This document shows, one piece after another, positions 13,131 to 24,136 of a DNA stretch of 64,000 nt. The stretch spans positions 79,217,740 to 79,281,739 of the forward strand of contig JAOWCC010000577.1 of NCBI GenBank assembly GCA_030867875.1, read 5' to 3'. The stretch is from Actinernus sp. WN-2022. Lineage: Eukaryota > Cnidaria > Anthozoa > Actiniaria > Actinernidae. Numbering within the stretch: the stretch's first letter is position 1; each line of letters opens with the position of its first letter. Both the position numbers and the translations under genes were made by a program. The notes below the pieces were generated by a model. That model ran no database searches and had not been told where the DNA came from. It was given only the letters and a program-made list of their open reading frames with translations.

Positions 13131-13491
13131 ATTGAATAGCTATAGATAACCGAGAAAGATGATAATATCGCGCTAAACGTTTCGGAGAGCTTTATTCGGC
13201 AAGGCCTTTCATGCAATAGCGCATCGAGCGTGTTCTGTTGATGACGTCAAACTGACCCAGTGCCAATTTTGTAAAGCGCTCTAGCGCTTGATTTCCGTCC
13301 ACAGGCAACGCAAGACACGTTATTGGGCAACTTTGAACGGCCAATACACCATGACAAATAAATCAAATCAACTTTTTATTCCGAATCCTTAGTCTATGGC
13401 CTCTAGTCTCTTCCTAAGAAATATAATTAGCCAGGACTAATATGCACTTTAATGCGAGCAGCCTTTTCTCGCTCTGGAATACGACTGGATC

Positions 13492-14177
13492 TTAAAGTGC
13501 ATATGAAGCGAAAATTAAGTTCAGCTAATTTTAGAATGCTTTCCGTTTGTCAATATCTCATCTCTTTTCAGAGATATTCAGGTTTTTGTAATATGCAAAT
13601 GAGATGACGTCATATTGTTGCACAGCCTTACAAATATTGGATAAAAACAATTGAACCTTTGCACAGTATGTGGTGCTATGGAAATACGCATCTTTGTGCA
13701 AATTATGTTGCCATGGAAACACCGTGGTCCCAGGCTTCCACTACAAATAACACAAACTTCCCTAATTTCTCCTTTGTCAAACACAAATTTTTGGTGTGGG
13801 TCCAAAATAAGATTTGGAACAATGTAGGCATTGTATGTGAGTAGTTTAAGCAACTTATTTTTTGTAACAAGGAAATAAATTGGAATTCCATGGCAACACC
13901 ATAATTTGCACAATGATGTGTACTTTTCATAGTGTCATACATGTGCAAAGTTTCAGTAATTTTTATTCATTATCTGCAGAGATATTCTACATTTTGTGAT
14001 TTGTCTCCAGGCTGTGCAAACAATATGACGTCACAGTTAATCTCATTTGCATATTACAAAAACCTGTATATCTCTGAAACGAGATGAGATGTTGACAATC
14101 GGAAAATGTCATTATTCCACATTTCGAAAGCATTTTAAAATTAGATCAACTTAATTTTCGCTTCTTATGCACCTTAA
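13492..14177. mobile_element. TTAA-bounded MITE with long TIRs
   Basis: Ends are TTAAAGTGCATATGAAGCGA at the left and the complement ...TTCGCTTCTTATGCACCTTAA at the right. Inverted similarity extends about 130 bases inward, including AATATGCAAATGAGATGACG against its complement near 14,045. No coding capacity. It lies only 39 bases from the TTAA end of the 10,381-13,452 element and shares the first 13 bases of its TIR, so both belong to one family. Confidence 0.75.
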
Positions 14178-14195
14178 GGGTGCGTTTACCAATTG
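14174..14195 (+). repeat. possible outer TIR, left end
   Basis: TTAAGGGTGCGTTTACCAAT, matched exactly in reverse complement at 38,762-38,782 with a further weaker match (GTTGCTAAGTAG against GTCGCTAAGTAG). If paired, they bound a 24.6-kb nest. It shares its TTAA with the right end of the preceding MITE. They may instead be two unrelated copies of one family. Confidence 0.45.
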
Positions 14196-14877
14196 TTTTG
14201 GGCCGTTGCTAAGTAGAATTTAAAACGCCATAAAACGCCAACAATTTGAGTAAAATAATTAATAACTCACTCAGGAACTCCTGGGAGACGGACCTTTATA
14301 TTTTGATGACGTCATCGTATGACGTCATTATTACGTCATCAAGACAGAAATATTAAATCAACTCGTGATTTCTTTGGGATAGTGCTTTCATATTTGCATA
14401 TGTCATTGGTCTGGTTTAGGCACAAAAGGTGTAGCATGCGTTTTACGATATACCGAAAATTGATCGTTTTAGAATTTTTTTCCCAAGAATTTTAACAGTT
14501 AGATGGTCATAACCTCCGTGTTTGTATTTTTTTCGCTAAACCCATGCTTGGCTCTGTGCAATGCTACTTCAGGACAATTTTTATGTGAAAAAGGATTGAC
14601 TTTTCTTTGTTTCACGAACTCAGTTTCATTTTTTTGTGAAACCGGAAGTATAATATTGTTACCAGGGTCCACTGGGCGAGGCCGCGTTTGGGTGGTTACA
14701 AAGCAATTATCTTTACATACATGGATTCTCGTGTACCGATGGAATTTGCGAGGGCAAAGCTAAAGGCATTGGACAAGAAAATGAAATAAGTGAAATTCAA
14801 ACAGAGCTGCATTATCAGACATCTAATTCCAGTGGTTTATTCACGCAAAGAAGTCGATTTGCACCATAATCAGTCAC

Positions 14878-15127
14878 ATGTCTAACCGCCTTCCGGTTGT
14901 AATAAGCGACGGTCTGTGGAGCGGGAGTTGCAGGTTCAAACCCCGGCCGGACCAACACCCAGGGTCTTAAAATAACTGACTAGAACGTATTGCCTTTACA
15001 TAATACAGTAAACGGTTAGACCTTCACGTCTTCTCGGATAAGGACGTATAAAAATCGTAGGACTAGTGTCCCCAATTAGCTGCAAAGCTAAATACATTGA
15101 CACTTAAATAAAGTCACTCACTTTTAT
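14878..15127 (+). repeat. tRNA-derived SINE
   Basis: Contains a polymerase III B-box GGTTCAAACCCC at 14,932-14,943 preceded by an A-box-like GCGACGGTCTGTGGAGCGGG, then GGCCGGACCAACACCCAGGG, AATAACTGAC, and a conserved-looking central part with TCTTCTCGGATAAGGACG near 15,030. This order matches a SINE family I recognise as widespread in anthozoans; the name is not certain. It ends in an A-rich tail near 15,120. Confidence 0.7.
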
Positions 15128-15504
15128 ACTTTACGTCCAGTCGAGGAGAAACAACCCGATTCAACGGTAAGCTTACATCAAAATCTGATTCAGTTTTCTA
15201 TCCTATAGCAATCAAAACCACTGCTAAATATGTCAATTCCAGAGGAATATCTTGCTATAATGTGTAATATCATTCTCACATGTTCGTAATCCTTATAATA
15301 TTCTCCATTGATCAATAAAGAAATAATTACAAAATTCGGCAAGTAGGCCTTAGGCTTTGTTCGCCCTAAAGGAATGGTCGCAGGTTATTTATAGGAACTT
15401 GCCATCGTTCGTTTCCGTATTTATGTTTAACTTCCTCATTTTTCACAGACATTTCCGGCCTTAGCGATAGTTGACGAATTGTTCAAGCAAGCAACCGTGA
15501 CAAT

Positions 15505-15972
15505 CTACGTTCTACTGGTTGTATCGGTCTTTGCTTCTTTATAGTTAGAAATAGTGTCCAGGGTATCAGAACACTCTGGTATTAGAATATATGAAAACGT
15601 TTTGCTCATTATTAACCGATTACTTCCAGTCAAGTCCCTATAGTATCGTGACGAGCCGCCATAAAAGTGGAGTTGATTTCTCTTTCGTAGGCACTGCATT
15701 TTTCTTCGCTACTTTCTTGTGAAAGTGGCTCAAACCAAACTCTTCGAAGACTGACTCCTCTCACGTCTAGCTGCTCACTTGTAAGTACATTCTGACTCCC
15801 CTCGTTATCAACAACCTCTTTCCGAGCACTTTCCAAACTTTCTTTGGCGAAATCCGAAAGAAAAGTTTTTTGCACTTGACACCCGAATTCGACTGACATC
15901 GGAATTTTCCCTCGTCTAGCGACCCTCCGCAGCTAGAATGGCTTTGTCGGTTTTATCGCTCTTTTTCGGCAT
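15505..15972 (-). other. possible degenerate coding region
   Basis: On the minus strand a TATA-like TTTATATAATG is followed by an ATG (about 15,972) that opens MPKKSDKTDKAILAAEGR before a stop, and a second ATG at 15,899 opens 89 codons rich in Ser and Glu (to 15,630); the two are out of frame. No family recognised. It may be a decayed exon, a transposon ORF start, or chance. Confidence 0.2.
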
Positions 15973-16067
15973 TATATAAAGTAAACTTGACTGGAGAGTA
16001 AAAAAAAACGGGTTGAAGTAGCAAAAACAACTTCATTGTAACTTTTACGAAATGTAAACAAAACTTG

Positions 16068-16497
16068 TAGTCCAGTCATTTTATGAAAAAAAGTAGGTCA
16101 ACCTACCACTAATTGCAACAGAAGGTTTTCCTGCATAATATAATCTGGAATACCGTCTAGAACACCATACTAAAAGTCTACATGAATCTATTTAGGGGAA
16201 CATCCTCAAAATCGACTTTATGTGAAGTCCCGAGTGTTGGATTGACATGAAAACGAGGCTCTGAACCGGAAGTTGTATTATTATGCCTTTGAATGCCTTG
16301 TAATTGCCTGAAATCTTCTAGAATTGTGGTAACGAGAGTATAACGATCTTGAAACATGAAACGGGGAGCCAGGGAGGGGGGGGGGGGGGGGGGAAGGGGT
16401 GGTTAGACATTGAAAGAGGTGAAGGGGAGGGGATGGTAGTGCCGGATAAAGTGCGACCCGTTTATAAACCCACAGGTAAGATTTGTTATCTATATTG
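16068..16497 (+). repeat. left TIR of nested element R1
   Basis: Begins TAGTCCAGTCATTTTA and matches, in reverse complement, 38,283-38,620 along almost its whole length (for example CCGGAAGTTGTATTATTATG and TCTAGAATTGTGGTAACGAG). It includes a run of about 20 G near 16,376. TTG flanks both outer ends, so the target duplication is either TTG or, if the first TA is excluded, TA. Confidence 0.8.
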
Positions 16498-17591
16498 TCT
16501 GATTTTATAACCCTAATCATACCCTCTATAACATAAAAAGTCTACAGAAATCCAATGAAGGCAAAGTGCTTAAAATCAACGCTAAATATATATGTATACA
16601 CTATTCAACATCATGAAAACGAGACTAAAATAAAAATATTTTTGTGCTTAAAACCTTGTGAAAGCTGTGTTTTCTGGAGTGGGGAAAGTATTTAGACTGA
16701 TTCTACTATTTTGACACCTTTTCAAAATTTGTACCGCTGGCAAGTTGCATCTGCAGGCTCAACTTAACTAGTATGGTATACCATGACATGTATATAAAAA
16801 TGACAAATATACGGCCATCTACAAAGTCAATAGGTTATGAACTGCAAGCCCGGTTACAATTTAGAATGTTAAAACCACAGTGTGTTTAATTTAGATTGAG
16901 AGTTAAATCTTTTGACTTTCGCCTAATCTGGACAATGGCTTTTTGCAAAATTCCTAACAGCGTGTAACAAACGCGAATATAGACCGCTTAGAATTTATCA
17001 CAATAACCATGAATGAAACATCTAACTTGAGAATCAACCGGTACAGAGCGATTATGTTAATAATAATAATAATAATAATACAATTTCTATAGCGCTTATA
17101 CATTAATGTTCTAAGCGCTTTACAATCTAAACAATTATCGAATGCTTAACCTATACATTGCAATAGAATAATATAGCTTATAATACTAAAATAATAAAAA
17201 CAAAAATAATAATCATAGCTAAAATTGATATAACGAGCTAAAAAAATAAACACTAATCATAGTTACAAATCGTAAGCAATCTTAAAAGGTATGTTTTAAG
17301 CCTGGATTTGAAAGTATTAACATTCTCAGAAGATCTGATGTTTAGTGGAAGATCGTTCCATAACTTGGGAGCATGCACAGAAAAAGTGCCGGTGTCCATA
17401 GTTCTTTAATTTAAAGGACATGAAATTTAGGCGCAAAACAGACTTAGATGAACGCGGTAGTCTTCTTGGTTTGTGCAATTCCAACAACTTTTGTCGGTAA
17501 ACCGAGCTAAATTATGTAGGGTCTTGAAAGTAAGTAAATCAAACTTAGAAATTATCCTATTAATATTGAATTGGTAACCAATGGAGCTTTC

Positions 17592-18634
17592 CACGCTTGG
17601 CACAAATGACCCTAAAATCTACCACTTTGCTATATTTTCAAAAGTTTCCAACGTAGAAGATTGATTTTTTTGTGGGAGGATGAAGACCGATGACCTAAAC
17701 GAAATCCGATGCTTTGAACTACCGTATACATTTTGATGACGTCACAGTTACGTCATATATCCATTTATAATAGGTTTCTCGATGTTTTGAATTACCTTTA
17801 ACATCAGTAAATTTTATATTTTCGATTTCCCATCATGTCGACAACAAAGAAACCGAAAACCCGAGTTCGATTGGTTAAGAGGGAGAAAAGTTATGAAATT
17901 TTGAATTTAGGCAATTTTCCCGGCAAAATTTGGCGGGAAATATTCAACACAGAACCATTTACAAAATAACTTCTTCATTCATCTTTTATAGTTTAAAATA
18001 TTTGTTTACGACAATCTAGTAATCAAAAGAGTAAATCGGTACCCACAACCGTATGTTTTTAGAATTTTCAATTTTTGAGAGGAAATACTTTAAAATTCAC
18101 AGTGAAAAAGAGGAAACGTCATTATGACGTCGTTAATTTTTTTAAATGTCTTTTAAAAATAACTATTCGAGTATTTTTCGGGTTTTAAAGAGGAACTGTA
18201 CTTACTGTACACTGAATCGCCGCAATTTGGTCTTTTTTATGTTTCTTCATTTAGAAAGCATGACTGATGTCAGACCCATGACGTCAGAAAATGTGACCTC
18301 ACAGTAAACTTCAGTTCTTAATAACTCAGCACATATTTATCGTAGAGACTTTAAAATTGCGGCAATCAAAAACACACATTTATGTTGTTATGATAACATG
18401 CTTTATTTGAAACGTATAGGTAACGCACAATTTGACCTTAAAAGGAGTCGTTCGTTATGACGTCACACTAACGTCAATATACAAATGTGTTTGATCCTAA
18501 AGATGTTATTACATTTTAATATTAACATACGAAAATTTCGTTAAATTTGACAGCGAATTAAACAAGATGTGCTGGTTTATATATTTTTGGCTCGCTTTTA
18601 GTGATCGATTTTGAGGTAACTTATGCCAAGCGTG
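17592..18634. mobile_element. 1.04-kb TIR element with 3-bp TSD
   Basis: Perfect 11-base inverted ends CACGCTTGGCA / TGCCAAGCGTG flanked by TTC on both sides (17,589-17,591 and 18,635-18,637). Removing it plus one TTC rejoins the LINE 3-prime sequence smoothly. CAC...GTG ends with a 3-base duplication fit CACTA/EnSpm-like elements; this is inference, as there is no transposase. The interior is rich in TGACGTCA and related to 5,780-6,840. Confidence 0.75.
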
Positions 18635-18657
18635 TTCTGAGTGAAGGACTAATATGG

Positions 18658-19125
18658 TCATGTTTGCCTAAACATACAATAACCCGTGCAGCAGCGTTTT
18701 GTACGTATTGAAGCTTTGAAATTATATGCTGCGGAGCGAATTACAATGATCAAGTTTTGAGCTAACAAAAGCATGAATAAGGACCTTAATAAATATCTCC
18801 TGATTTTTGCGATGTTTTTCAAGTGGTAAAATGCTGATTTTACTATAGCATTTACTTGTTTAGACATAATCATAGTACTGTCGAATATAACTCCGATGTT
18901 CCTGGCATGGTCTGACGGATATACAGTGTCGTCTTCCAAGGTAAGGGAACGTAGTGGAGTGTATGAGTGGAATTTAGAATGCAGCAAAAGAAGCTCACTT
19001 TTATCTTTATTCAACATAGGTTTATTAATAGTCACCCACTTATCGATATCAGCCAGGCGACCCTCAATGCGATGTTTGGCAGTGGCCAGTTCGTGATCAT
19101 TATTGGAAGTGAAGGTGGTATACAC
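18658..19125 (-). pseudogene. LINE RT, part downstream of YADD
   Basis: 155 codons of RT and thumb beginning just past the catalytic aspartates. Visible are the W-[x]-N-x-P-x-LN-x-DKSE motif (residues about 34-45), ARNIGVIFDS (motif 7 region, about 79-88) and the basic HLKNIAKIRRYL stretch, all usual for CR1/L2 RTs. The N-terminal half of the RT is on the far side of the Polinton, at 36,552-36,768. The frame ends at 18,658 a few bases from the 1.04-kb TIR element. Confidence 0.85.
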
Positions 19126-19127
19126 CT
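19123..19127 (+). repeat. Polinton target-site duplication, left
   Basis: CACCT here against CATCT at 36,552-36,556: five bases with one difference. Removing the element and one copy restores the LINE reading frame. Six bases are usual for Polintons; the sixth does not match here. Confidence 0.65.
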
Positions 19128-19638
19128 AGTAGTATAGGCGGAGTCAAAATGATACCACCTCTTTATATATCCACCGGATAACCGTTTTAAGCCATCCTTC
19201 CACACCACTTTTTTCTATTTTCTGACCCATTTTAATCATTAAGAAACCCTCAATTAGAGAAAGAGTACAACCCCTTTTTAAGCAAAAAAAAACAACAAAA
19301 GCAAAACTGGTGTCACCAGAACCTCTCTAGGAACCACTTTCACCTTTTTCCTTCCTTCGCCATTTTCGTTCCCAGAGAGGTTTTTGCTTTTTGTTTGCCG
19401 GGCCCGGCTTTTCTGTATTTGTTCTACTGTATTCATTCTACTGTATTCGTTCTACTGTATTTGTTCTACTGTTTCTTTGGATCCTGTTCTAACTGGTTGA
19501 GGCACAACCGGCACTCCTTAGAACTCTATTCGAGTATCCGTAAGCTCTACCCAAGCACCCGACCCAGTATTGACATTATTCCTACTGTAATTAGTTAACT
19601 TCTGCCACATCGACAGACGCGCTACGATTTGTGGGGGG
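19128..19638 (+). repeat. Polinton left terminal inverted repeat
   Basis: Starts AGTAGTATAGGCGGAGTC and matches 36,114-36,551 in reverse complement. It includes the palindrome GCCGGGCCCGGC (19,397-19,408) and four copies of a 14-base unit CTGTATTYGTTCTA (19,413-19,470). It is about 73 bases longer than the right repeat because of an extra block at about 19,196-19,275. The ORF across it is not a gene. Confidence 0.9.
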
Positions 19639-19706
19639 CAACCGGATAACCGTTTTAAGCCCTCCTTCCCCACCACTTTTCCTCAATTAGAGAAAGAGTA
19701 ACACCA
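19639..19706 (+). repeat. subterminal duplicate of TIR segment
   Basis: ACCGGATAACCGTTTTAAGC ... CCTCAATTAGAGAAAGAGTA repeats 19,171-19,272 in direct orientation, in shortened form, immediately inside the left TIR. The right end has no such second copy, so this arose on the left side only, probably by slippage or unequal conversion. Confidence 0.75.
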
Positions 19707-19748
19707 TATTATAACCCATAGAAAAGTTGTTAATTAGCGAAGGGAACG

Positions 19749-19758
19749 TATATATCAA
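19749..19758 (+). promoter_or_regulatory. TATATATCAA box before first ORF
   Basis: TATATATCAA lies directly against the ATG at 19,759. The same decamer, on the minus strand, lies a few bases before the ATG at 28,228, and related TATATAT boxes precede several other genes of this element. Probably a transcription start element of the Polinton. Confidence 0.45.
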
Positions 19759-20055
19759 ATGATGGAGAAAATCACTTGTAGCTGGTTGATGGTTGGACAT
19801 GATACGAGGTCTGTAAGGAGTCTAGGTCGTTCGAAGACAGAGTACTGCGCCCAGCATAATTCCCAGGTCCGAAGGGGGAGCACGGCACCCACCCCATGTT
19901 CAAAGTGTGGTCGCGGGTGTCTTACGAGTTGCGGGCTTTGCGGAAATTGTGGGCGACCCCACCGTCAGCACTTCTATGACGAAAAAAATAAGAATCAGAC
20001 GAAGTTCCGGAGGGTGATGCGAGAACTAATAAAAGTGATCCCAACTTCCATTTAG
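19759..20055 (+). CDS. small Cys-rich protein
   Basis: 98-aa open frame, first in the element, ATG immediately after a TATATAT box. Residues about 45-70 hold C-x2-C-x3-C-x3-C-x2-C-x2-C followed by GRPH and RQH, a pattern able to bind zinc. The rest is basic. The stop falls 33 bases before the first ATG of the polymerase frame, so it may be a separate zinc-binding accessory protein or a former N-terminal part of PolB cut off by a frameshift. No family is recognised. Confidence 0.5.
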   Translation: MMEKITCSWLMVGHDTRSVRSLGRSKTEYCAQHNSQVRRGSTAPTPCSKCGRGCLTSCGLCGNCGRPHRQHFYDEKNKNQTKFRRVMRELIKVIPTSI

Positions 20056-20088
20056 AGATAAGCTTTGGTTAGCTATGCCCAAAGAAAA

Positions 20089-23000
20089 ATGGTTATCCGC
20101 AAAGAATTACGCACACAAGCAAAGCAGTATGGTCTTCGAGATTTCTCGAAGCTTAACAAATTCAGGCTAGTTCAGGCAATAGCTGAGGCTCGTGCCACTG
20201 AAAGGCAGAAGATTATCAAACGAGCTGGCCAAACAGGTAGGTTCCCAGCTCTTCGAGGTGATCCTGAAAATCCACACAAACGCACCCAACGCGCGCGCGA
20301 AACCAAACAGTTGGATGAGGAGGTCGAGGCAAGCCTAAGGGCAAAAGCTGGCGAAGAACGGGCTACAGCAAACCCTCGAAACCGCTTACCACATCTACGA
20401 CGAATAGGACGGCGAATCCTGCAAAAGCGTCGTAGTGAGCCATTGGCCCGTAGTCTCGCCCGAGACGCAGCCACTATTCTCAACGAGAGAGATGGTATGC
20501 TAGAGGGAGAGGAGAAAGGTAGGCGCACTATCCGGTGGCGCTTCTTCCAAGGTGTGGCAGGGGACCTCACCCCTAGGATCATGGCAAAGTTGACTGCAAA
20601 TGTTGCTACGAGCTTCTACCTACGGTATGGCTACTCCTATCGCATTCGCAATGTCAATGCCGGGCGCGTGATGCTCTTCTCAAAGACGGTCCCAGGGTCT
20701 CCGTGGGTGAATATTCTAGGCGACGCAGAGGAGTGGATTGCCAACAAGGAGCTAGCGCGTCTCAATCCCGACAACATTGATCGTCCCAATACCCAGTGGG
20801 CATTCGTGCGTTGGATCCATGTGGATATCAAAGTCATACTCGATCGCCAGCCTCTGTTGGGAACAGGCCCACTACCACCCTGGCTTCGTCAGAAAAAGGG
20901 AATGTTTGCCCTTGATCGATATGGCGATAACTTATGTTTGTGGCGCTGCCTTGCTTTATACGAAAGAGAATGCGCGAAAGCTGGAAGACTTGTTTTATAC
21001 AAAGGAGAATATGAGGAAGCTAGAAGACTTGCTTTATGCGAAAAAAAACGCGCGGATAGGTGTTGCGCCGAAGCTAGAAGTCTTGCTCACGATTTTTATC
21101 GTTTGGCAGTACCTATACCAGACGTTCCCAAGACTTCTCTATAGCAACTGGAGAAGATTGAGTTTCACTTTAAGATTGGCATTCGGGTGTATGAACCTAC
21201 GAAATATGGCCCTCTGCCGGAAGATGTCGATTGGCACCTGACACGGCATGCAGTCCACTACAATCACGTAATGATAATAGGTATATACGACGGGCACGCC
21301 TTCTATATCAAGAACGTCGATATGCTCGGGACAAAGCTCGGGAAAAAACTATGTCTGTAATGGTTGTAAGCAACCATTCACGAAAGCTTCAAACCTTCAG
21401 CGCCATGCAGACCGATGTAGCCGCGGTGAAACTAAGATCGTTTGCCATGGAGAAGCAATCAAAGCTCCTCAGTACGCATACGAAAAAGCATTCTGGCCAG
21501 AGAGCAACTCTAACAAAGCTAGCAAAGCCTCTCTACGCTGGTTGAAACGCGAATCTGAAGCACTCCAGAAGCATATCCATCACGCAGCTTGTGGACATGG
21601 TGGAGAACGTTGGATCGAGGGAGCTCTTGTTGATGGCTACGAACCCATTTCCAAAACCATCTTTCAATTTCATGGGTGCTACTACCATGGCTGCCCAAAA
21701 TGCTTCCCTAGAGGTAGAGATCTATACCGTAAAACCTGCGAAAGAACGGCAAATCTACGCGAGGCGGGCTATACAGTAGTGGAGGCCTGGGGCTGTTCCA
21801 CAAAGAAGACAAACGAGCCTGTTCCAACACCAACACAAACCGCCTATCCACACGCCATAGTTTATGATTTCGAGGCCTATCTCGATACAACAAAAGGGAG
21901 ACAACCAACAATCAGATTGACCATCGAAAACATACACGTTCCCGTATCAATTGCCGACACATACAACCGAACACCAACTCACAGCTGTCTACGCGAGCCA
22001 AAATAACTTTTAGCTGCCTTTGTCGAAGAACTCCAGCTAAGAGCAAAGGTAATCCAAGAAGTTGTCATCGAACAGTTCTGCCCCAGGACCGTCGAGTTCT
22101 CTTTCGATACAATATCAAAAGAACAACAGACTAAAATCAACGAATGGTTCAATCAGGTTCCTGTACTAGGATTCAACTCCGGGCGGTATGATCTCAATTT
22201 GATCAGAAATTACTTTGTAGAAACTATTGCGGACACGTGCAAGAAGGTCCTCGTGGCAAAGAAGGCCAACTCCACTATGTTTCTCTTGACCCCCGAATTC
22301 CGTTTCCTCGATGTGATGAACTATCTTGGTCCCGGCACTTCCTACGAACGTTGGATTACTGCATATGGATGTGAGTTGCAAAAGAGTTTCTTCCCATATG
22401 AGTGGTTTGATACTCCCGACAAGTTGGACCACATCGGGTTGCCAGATTATCAAGAGTGGAGATCAAAGCTGAAAGGGGAACACCTACTATCTATGGCAGA
22501 GTTCGAGGACTGAAAGCGCACCTTTCGTGATAAAGGAATGAAGATATTTGCAGACTGGCTACGCTATTATAACAACTTGGATGTAGTTCCCTTTCTAGAG
22601 GCACTCGAAAAGATGCGCAATTTCTATCACGACAAAGGTGTAGACATGTTTAAAGACGCAGTATCTATCCCAGGAGTCTCGCTACAATTTCTTCTTCGAG
22701 GTAGCGTGAAACGTGGAGCTGAGTTGTACGCCCCAGATAAGGAGGCTTATCATATGCTGAAAAGTGCTGTCGTGGGAGGGCCAAGCATAGTGTTCACCAG
22801 ATGCCACGAAGCAGGAGTGACTAAGATTCGCAGCCATCAGGGTGGAACCAAAATTTGTCGCAAGATTCTTGGATACGATGTCAATGCCCTATATCTTTCT
22901 ACTATGGCCCTCGAAATGCCTTGTGGAAAAGAAGAGGTTGTGCGCTATGCAGAGCCTGGGCCAGAAGCCGAAGGACTTACCGAACGTCTACGCAATGGAA

Positions 23001-24136
23001 CATGGTTTGGATACGCGGAGGTAGATATAGAGATACCTAGAAAGCTATGGAAGAAATTTGAGGAGATGCCTCCCTTCTTCTACAACAAGAAAATCCCCAA
23101 GGAAGCAATCTCTCCAGACATGCTAGCCTATCTGGTGAAGACGGGTAGAAAGCGCGGTGAGGAAAATAAGCTAGTTGGAAGTCTCTCTGGGAAACGGATT
23201 CTACTCTACACCCCTCTTCTAATTTGGTATCTAGATCATGGAGCAGTCATCACTGCTGTCTATCGCACAATAGACTACACATCCCAAAAAGTCTTTGAAT
23301 GGTTTGTGGACCAAGTCACTGAAGCGCGAAGGACAGGAGATGTAGATAAAAGCAAAGCTTTGCTGGCAGATGTGTTCAAGCTACTTGGAAATAGCGCCTA
23401 TGGAAAGTTGATTGAGGCCTTGGAGCGACAAACGAATGTTATCTATACCAAAGACGAGAAGATTGTGGACAAAGCTTTGCGGAGCACTTGGTTTTCAGAC
23501 CTGGAGGAGTTTGGTGATGCATACGAACTCGAGAGTCGAAAAAATCAGATCCGAATCAAACGGCCTTTCCAAGTAGGTATCGCTGTGTACCAGCTCGCCA
23601 AGCTTCGTATGCTCGAGTTCTACTACGACTTCCTCGACAAGTACGTTGACCATCGAGATTTCGAATACATACAGATGGATACGGATAGCGCGTACATCGC
23701 CATCTCAGGAAACAGCATAGACGAAGTGGTACGACCAGAATTGCACATGGAGTTCTCAGCTTGCCGAAAGGATTGGTTGGCATGGGACAAGTAGAGCAGT
23801 CGTACGCCAGGCCTCTTCAAACTAGAGTTCGAAGGACAGCGCGCCATTGCCCTCTGCTCTAAGGCCTACTATGTCGATGTAGGTGCCAGTCGGAAATATT
23901 CCACCAAAGGTATGTCTAGGCGACACAACGATGTTTCGTGGGATCGATTCGAAGCAGCACTCCACGGCAGCATCGACTTAGCAGAAAATCGGGGCTTCCG
24001 CTTACTGCCAGAAGGTATGGCGACCTATGAACAGCAGAAGCTTGGGCTTTCAGCTTACTACGATAAGCGGCGGGTCCTTCCAGATGGTATCCACACCGAG
24101 CCTATAGAGTACAGTCTAGCGGCTGGGTACAACTAG
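20089..24136 (+). pseudogene. PolB: protein-primed family-B DNA polymerase, broken
   Basis: Replicative polymerase of the Polinton. The ATG at 20,089 gives a basic N-terminus with a SAP-like helix pair, then DNLCLWRCLA near 20,925 holding three 13-aa repeats, a C-x2-C...H...C finger near 21,353-21,410, and a FHGCYYHGCPKC region near 21,670. Exonuclease motifs are YDFEAYLD (about 21,863), GFNSGRYD (22,170) and YYNNLD (22,565). Polymerase motifs are DVNALYLS (22,877), KLLGNSAYGK (23,378), MDTDSAY (23,675) and SKAYYV (23,858). Breaks are TAG at 21,142, TAA at 22,004, TGA at 22,511, TAG at 23,792, and a frameshift at about 21,325-21,350. All three stop codons occur, so recoding does not explain them. 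The 3-prime end overlaps the convergent integrase by 21 bases. Confidence 0.95.
20953..21084 (+). repeat. 39-base tandem repeats inside PolB
   Basis: Two 39-base units (20,953-20,991 and 20,992-21,030) and a third diverged, longer one (21,031-21,084) encode versions of ALYERECAKAGRL. They lie inside the conserved NLCLWRCLA...EARSLAHDFY segment, so they are an in-frame expansion within a conserved domain. Confidence 0.8.

Larger units (their letters stand above)
10381..13452. mobile_element. TTAA-bounded TIR element, 3.07 kb
   Basis: Left end TTAAAGTGCATATAAGCCCT and right end, read inward on the minus strand, TTAAAGTGCATATTAGTCCT; similarity continues for about 28 bases (through CTGGC-AATT). 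Both ends carry TTAA, the target used by piggyBac-type elements; assignment to that superfamily is inference because no transposase is visible. A Penelope-type remnant lies inside (10,870-11,390). The rest, about 11.5-13.4 kb, shows no gene, apart from the edge of the 12,905-13,130 repeat. Confidence 0.6.

Noticed and set aside
19395..19598. 67-aa ORF in each Polinton TIR (also 36,155-36,358)
   Set aside because: Identical only because the TIRs are; its first part is the 14-base repeat and there is no promoter box or family signature.
20089..24136. Stop-codon reassignment or readthrough in PolB
   Set aside because: TAG, TAA and TGA all occur in frame along with a frameshift, and neighbouring genes end on normal stops; decay is simpler.
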